46,835 nt of DNA from Eubacteriaceae bacterium (GTDB taxonomy: Bacteria > Bacillota > Clostridia > Peptostreptococcales > Anaerovoracaceae): positions 1 through 46,835 of the forward strand of contig JAQYNQ010000111.1 in the NCBI GenBank assembly GCA_028727785.1, given 5' to 3'. Positions within the stretch are counted from its first letter, which is position 1. Each line of letters starts with the position of its first letter. Both the position numbers and the translations under genes were made by a program. Below are positions 43,745 to 46,835 of the stretch, piece after piece. Below the pieces are notes generated by a model. The model was not told the DNA's origin, did not search any database, and saw nothing but the letters and a program-made list of their open reading frames with translations.

Positions 43745-44539
43745 TTATAGGATGAACATTCTTGCAGTCATCATTTCCTTAACGCTTTTTGCAACAAATC
43801 TTACAGTCTTTTCATCAATCTGCTCTGCACCGGGATAAAACGCACTTCTGTGTGCATGAGCGTGTTCCTTAAAGTTTGCCTCAAATACCAGCTCCTCAGG
43901 AATTTCCAGCTTGCATTTTTCAATTTTTTTCAGACCCTCTTCTACACCTTTTCTGATAAGCTCCACTGCTTTTTTCGGTGCCATACTGAAGGTAGCCTCT
44001 CCTACACCGTATTTCACGCCTACAGTTTCGATTTCTGGAACCATTTTCTTTGCGTGTCTGCATATGCCTTCATCTCCGCTTACAAATACAACCGGAACAC
44101 CTGCTTCAGCAGCAACATATGCATTAAGATCAAATTCTGCGGCTATTTTGCCATTTATCTTCACCCAGCAGTTATCACGGTTCATTGTATGTGCCAGAGG
44201 GCTCTTATCTGAACCTGCAGCGTCATGGTATCCGATAAAAACTGCTGCATCAAAGGAACTGTCAATTCCGGCCATCATCGATTCAGGTTCCAGTGTCCAG
44301 CCTCTGATTACAGTAGCACAGTCGGGAATATTGCTGATATTAAGGTTTCTCCCGTCATCGTGCGCATCTTTAATGAATATTTCATCGGCTCCTGCAGCAA
44401 TAGCACCTTCACATGCAGCCAGGGTTTCCAGTGTCATCTGCTGCGAAGCCCATGCATGTTCAGGATTCCCCAGTTCTGTTTCCGGCCAGTCAGTAACACC
44501 TGTAATTCCCTCAAGATCCACGCTGATATAAACTTTCAT
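43745..44539 (-). CDS. dppA: M55 family D-aminopeptidase, DppA-like
   Basis: The 264-residue protein matches DppA, the zinc D-aminopeptidase of Bacillus, over its whole length. Metal ligands are D8 and E10 in SVDLEGITGV, His in IKDAHDDGRN and GYHDAAGS, and the catalytic His in AHTMNRDNC; GDEGICRHA follows. DppA is specific for N-terminal D-Ala peptides. It is the first gene after a probable sigma-54 promoter (44605-44619) and is followed by the amidohydrolase. The Bacillus dpp operon combines this enzyme with a peptide importer, as in this region. Confidence 0.9.
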   Translation of the reverse strand: MKVYISVDLEGITGVTDWPETELGNPEHAWASQQMTLETLAACEGAIAAGADEIFIKDAHDDGRNLNISNIPDCATVIRGWTLEPESMMAGIDSSFDAAVFIGYHDAAGSDKSPLAHTMNRDNCWVKINGKIAAEFDLNAYVAAEAGVPVVFVSGDEGICRHAKKMVPEIETVGVKYGVGEATFSMAPKKAVELIRKGVEEGLKKIEKCKLEIPEELVFEANFKEHAHAHRSAFYPGAEQIDEKTVRFVAKSVKEMMTARMFIL

Positions 44540-44604
44540 TATTACATTTCATCTCCTTCTCTTAGTAACACTATTCATTTTCATTTTGCGTACATAATAT
44601 ATAA

Positions 44605-44619
44605 GCAAAATAGATGCCG
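44605..44619 (-). promoter_or_regulatory. Probable sigma-54 promoter of the dppA-amidohydrolase operon
   Basis: On the minus strand the sequence is CGGCAT-CTATT-TTGC. The invariant GG and GC and their spacing are kept, but the -24 element departs at its first and sixth bases, so it is the weakest of the six sites. Confidence 0.55.
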
Positions 44620-44692
44620 AACTTAATTAATTAACTTCATTATATCATCATCAAAACTTATTTAAAATAATAAAAATCAAAAGAAAAGCTTT

Positions 44693-44721
44693 TTGACCTC
44701 CGGCTTTCAAGAGTCTATAAT
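44693..44721 (+). promoter_or_regulatory. Sigma-A promoter of the M20 amidohydrolase gene
   Basis: TTGACC (44693-44698) and TATAAT (44716-44721) are 17 bases apart, 33 bases before the gene. It is divergent from the sigma-54 site of dppA, so the two neighbours are under different sigma factors. Confidence 0.7.
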
Positions 44722-44753
44722 AGAAGCATAAAGATTATTATGGAGAATTAGAA

Positions 44754-45944
44754 ATGGACGAAATTTTAAAAAGAATTATTAATTTTACTGATGAGATAAA
44801 TGAAGAAATAATCAAAATCAGACGCCATCTGCACGAAAATCCTGAGTTAAGCCAGGAAGAAGTCCATACACAGAACTTCATCTGCAGCAAATTAGATGAA
44901 ATAGGAGTAGAATACACAAGAACCCGGACAGGTCACGGCGTTATAGCCACAATATACGGTCACGACAGAACTAAGGCTGTTGGAATACGTGCCGATATAG
45001 ATGCACTTCCTGTATTGGAAAATGCTGATATTCCGTTTAAGTCCAGGGTTCCCGGTGTTATGCACGCATGCGGCCACGATATGCACACGGCAATTCTGCT
45101 TGGAAGTGCAAAGGTACTGAAATCAATGGAAGATGTGCTTCCTGCATGTGTAAAACTCTTCTTCCAGCCTGCAGAGGAGACAGTCGGAGGTGCCGCTCAG
45201 ATGATAGCAGAAGGCTGCATGAATAATCCGGAAGTGAGAAAAGTAATAAGTCTGCATGTGGATCCTTTTGTTCCGGCAGGCAAGATTCTGTTAACAACAG
45301 GTGCCATGAATGCCGCCGCACTGGAATTTCAGGTAAAGGTAATCGGAAAAAGCTGTCACGGAGCTCATCCTGATGCAGGTATCGACCCGCTTGTCCCTGC
45401 ATGTGCCATGGTTACAGGCATTCAGTCAATTATCACAAGAAAAATGGATCCCGCTGATCCATGTCTGATTACAGTGGGTTCATTCCACAGTGGTTCGAAG
45501 AGTAACGTTATCCCCGATGTAACAGAATTTGAAGGAATAATCAGAGCCTTAAGCGATGAAAACTTAAGCAGGCTGACTGATGAACTTGAAGTACTTTGCC
45601 GGTCAATTGCCTCAGCTCATGGAGCAGAATGTGAATTCACCAGCAGTGACGGCTATCCTGTACTTGTAAACGATGATGACATTCTGAAAGTTTTGCTGGA
45701 GGCTTCTGCAGAGGTGATAGGTGCGGAAAACGTAATGACAGCTTCCAAACCAAGTCTTGGTGCCGATGATTTTGCCTTCTTCTGTGAAAAGTGTCCATGT
45801 TTCTATTACAGCCTTGGCGTAGCCCCGGATGATGCAGAGAATTACCCTCTTCACAGTGACAGGTTCTGCCCGGACGAAAGCAGTATAAAAGTCGGAATCC
45901 TCACTGAAGTAAATACGGTACTGAAACTTCTTGATGAGATATAA
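44754..45944 (+). CDS. M20 family amidohydrolase (N-acyl amino acid hydrolase type)
   Basis: The 396-residue protein has the IAA-amino acid/hippurate hydrolase motifs: RHLHENPELSQEE near 24-36, GIRADIDALP, HACGHDMHTA at 104-113, FQPAEETVGGA and LGADDFAFF. These metal-dependent enzymes remove acyl groups from amino acids or split small amide-linked dipeptides; several are annotated N-acetyldiaminopimelate deacetylase or AbgB-like. GGAG lies eight bases before ATG. It has its own sigma-A promoter and a two-way terminator after it. Confidence 0.85.
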   Translation: MDEILKRIINFTDEINEEIIKIRRHLHENPELSQEEVHTQNFICSKLDEIGVEYTRTRTGHGVIATIYGHDRTKAVGIRADIDALPVLENADIPFKSRVPGVMHACGHDMHTAILLGSAKVLKSMEDVLPACVKLFFQPAEETVGGAAQMIAEGCMNNPEVRKVISLHVDPFVPAGKILLTTGAMNAAALEFQVKVIGKSCHGAHPDAGIDPLVPACAMVTGIQSIITRKMDPADPCLITVGSFHSGSKSNVIPDVTEFEGIIRALSDENLSRLTDELEVLCRSIASAHGAECEFTSSDGYPVLVNDDDILKVLLEASAEVIGAENVMTASKPSLGADDFAFFCEKCPCFYYSLGVAPDDAENYPLHSDRFCPDESSIKVGILTEVNTVLKLLDEI

Positions 45945-45949
45945 CATAA

Positions 45950-46000
45950 AAAAAGCTGTTGCCCTAACGGTTAATAAACCGCTAATGCGACAGCTCTTTT
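45950..46000. terminator. Bidirectional terminator between M20 and Lrp genes
   Basis: GCTGTTGC (45955-45962) pairs with GCGACAGC (45987-45994) with one G-U, flanked by A and T runs, and an inner ACGGTT/AACCG stem adds stability. It lies between convergent genes. Confidence 0.7.
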
Positions 46001-46011
46001 TAATAGCATTA

Positions 46012-46440
46012 TTAGTATCTTTCAACAATGGTCTCAAATACTACCTGTGTCTGTGTCTTTCCGAATTTCTGCAATTCTCCCACAAAAGCGTTCATCGGCG
46101 TCGTTGACGGAAACATCGCCTTGACAATCATGGAATAATTACCTGTAATGTTATTACATTCAAGTACACATTCACTACTGTTCATAAACTCAATAAATTC
46201 AGGTTTATCTTCAGGTCTTACGGTAATCATAATAAAGGCTTTAATTCCGTTGCCCAGCTTCTCATAATCTGTAGCTGCATGATACCCCTTTATAAAACCG
46301 TCATTTTCAAGTTTCTCTATTCTGGCTGAAACTGCAGGTGTCGATAAGAATACCTCTGCTGACAGATCTTTCAAAGGCATTCTTGCATTTTGTCTAAGTA
46401 AATCCAATAATTTGAAATCTGTTTCGTCTAGTGTTTTCAT
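46012..46440 (-). CDS. Lrp/AsnC family transcriptional regulator
   Basis: The 142-residue protein has an N-terminal HTH (LDETDFKLLDLLRQNARMPL, KDLSAEVFLSTPAVSARIEK) and a C-terminal RAM/AsnC ligand domain (IKAFIMITVRPEDK, ECNNITGNYSMIVKAMF). Such regulators respond to amino acids and suit a region of amino-acid and peptide use; its targets are not shown by the sequence. Start ATG 46440 has GGAGGAAA before it; an in-frame start at 46476 has none. TTGATA and TAAAAT, 17 bases apart on the minus strand between 46461 and 46489, are a likely promoter. Confidence 0.85.
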   Translation of the reverse strand: MKTLDETDFKLLDLLRQNARMPLKDLSAEVFLSTPAVSARIEKLENDGFIKGYHAATDYEKLGNGIKAFIMITVRPEDKPEFIEFMNSSECVLECNNITGNYSMIVKAMFPSTTPMNAFVGELQKFGKTQTQVVFETIVERY

Positions 46441-46523
46441 ACTATTTCCTCCATCGTCAATTAAAAATTTTAACACATAAAAGCAACAATATCAAGCAAG
46501 ACGAAACAATGCATATGTTTTTA

Positions 46524-46604
46524 TTACTGTACCAGATGGCATGCCACGAATCTTCCCGGTTCTACTTCCTTTAGTTCCGGTGCGGCTTCAGCAAAAACCT
46601 GTAC
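46524..46604 (-). pseudogene. C-terminal scrap of an Opp/Dpp-type ATPase gene
   Basis: On the minus strand a 26-codon frame reads VFAEAAPELKEVE, then PGRFVACHLVQ and a stop at 46524-46526. PELKEVEPGRFVACHLV is the typical end of OppD/DppD-type ATPases. It does not match the tails of the two ATPases encoded at 28266-30221. No ATPase body precedes it; instead the oadA-like frame ends six bases upstream. It is therefore a deletion remnant. Confidence 0.65.
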
Positions 46605-46609
46605 AACAA

Positions 46610-46835
46610 TTATACGGGATATGCTTTGTTCTTTGAGTCCATTAATTCAGGATCCACCAGATGTTCCTTTGCTACTCTCTTTTTAAAGAAATCGACTGCA
46701 GGTCCGGGAAGAAGTGCATATGAAAGCACGTCCTCATCCTGCTGTTTGTAAACCTTCATCTCATCTTCCAGCTTGTGAAGTTCGTTGCTCAGAAGGTCGG
46801 CAGGTCTGCAGGTGATTGGTTCTTCGTCTCCTATT
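46610..46835 (-). CDS. oadA: Oxaloacetate decarboxylase alpha subunit, C-terminal part (5' end outside window)
   Basis: The last 74 codons are visible, with TAA at 46610-46612. ITCRPADLLSNELHKLEDE and EDVLSYALLPGPAVDFFKKR match the conserved region after the carboxyltransferase barrel of OadA and pyruvate carboxylase. The subunit would transfer carboxyl from oxaloacetate to biotin, feeding a sodium-pumping decarboxylase. The visible end lacks a biotinyl domain (no EAMKM), so biotin would have to sit on a separate carrier protein, as in many Clostridia. A truncated gene cannot be excluded because an unrelated ATPase remnant follows. Confidence 0.7.
   Translation of the reverse strand, partial: IGDEEPITCRPADLLSNELHKLEDEMKVYKQQDEDVLSYALLPGPAVDFFKKRVAKEHLVDPELMDSKNKAYPV

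Noticed and set aside
43911..44531. Plus-strand open frame of 206 codons
   Set aside because: It is the antisense of dppA, which carries all M55 metal-site motifs on the minus strand.
1..46835. CRISPR array or complete insertion sequence
   Set aside because: No regularly spaced repeats and no transposase-like frame with terminal inverted repeats were seen.

Overview
The window looks like chromosomal DNA of a low-to-medium GC Bacillota, most likely an anaerobic, amino-acid- and peptide-using member of the Clostridia. The signs are strong AGGAGG-type ribosome binding sites, TTG/GTG starts, sigma-A promoters of the TTGACA-N17-TATAAT type, many peptidases and amino-acid carriers, a lipoprotein-dependent Opp system and a biotin-dependent decarboxylase subunit at the right edge. 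I cannot name the species.

Layout. (1) 1-340 is the end of an integrated element that continues to the left. It has a cluster of stem-loops, a tandem integrase arm-type repeat, and a copy of the 3' end of a tRNA gene (serine type by its G discriminator) that lacks the rest of the tRNA; the tRNA terminator follows. (2) 457-2985 holds a YdcF-type membrane protein, a nitrilase gene whose catalytic-Glu codon has become TAA, and a CDP-alcohol phosphatidyltransferase. (3) 3046-11143 is a three-gene conflict-type cassette: a decayed double-TIR/TPR gene, a two-TM Rossmann/RyR-domain protein and a 1616-residue DUF4062-STAND NTPase-TPR protein. (4) 11142-13967 has an HTH relic, a DUF3267 zincin-like membrane protein and a YtrA-type GntR/ABC operon with a clear operator over its promoter. 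(5) 14043-20487 has a RocB-like M20 peptidase with an APC permease, two gene fragments joined head to head (FtsX-type permease and YeiH), an XRE regulator, BrnQ and a small membrane protein. (6) 20488-26566 has a gap with DnaA-box-like sites, M18 aminopeptidase, a flavodoxin-ferredoxin protein, GNAT, MFS, and lrgAB with a FadR-type regulator whose probable operator is a 38-bp palindrome at the lrgA promoter. (7) 26666-44539 is a peptide and D-amino-acid scavenging region: Opp importer plus serine hydrolase, D-Ala-D-Ala carboxypeptidase, Asp/Glu racemase, sigma-54 activator, S66 LD-carboxypeptidase, S58 aminopeptidase, transglutaminase-like protein, M19 dipeptidase, YtcJ-type amidohydrolase and M55 D-aminopeptidase. 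(8) 44754-46835 has an M20 amidohydrolase, an Lrp/AsnC regulator, a scrap of an Opp ATPase and the 3' end of an oadA-like gene.

How it fits together. Six sites in region 7 match the sigma-54 consensus (GG and GC elements with exact TGGCA-N5-TTGC spacing), each placed 30-60 bases before a gene start: the serine hydrolase/opp operon, the carboxypeptidase, the racemase, the S58 peptidase, the transglutaminase-M19 pair and the M55-amidohydrolase pair. A GAFTGA-containing activator with an atypical C-terminus lies in the middle (35537-37501). I infer a local sigma-54 regulon that imports and breaks down D-amino-acid-containing peptides such as muropeptides. This regulon and the TIR/RyR/STAND cassette are the two most interesting items. 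The left 18 kb also shows decay (nonsense codon, frameshifts, truncated genes), consistent with a turnover hot spot beside a tRNA integration site.
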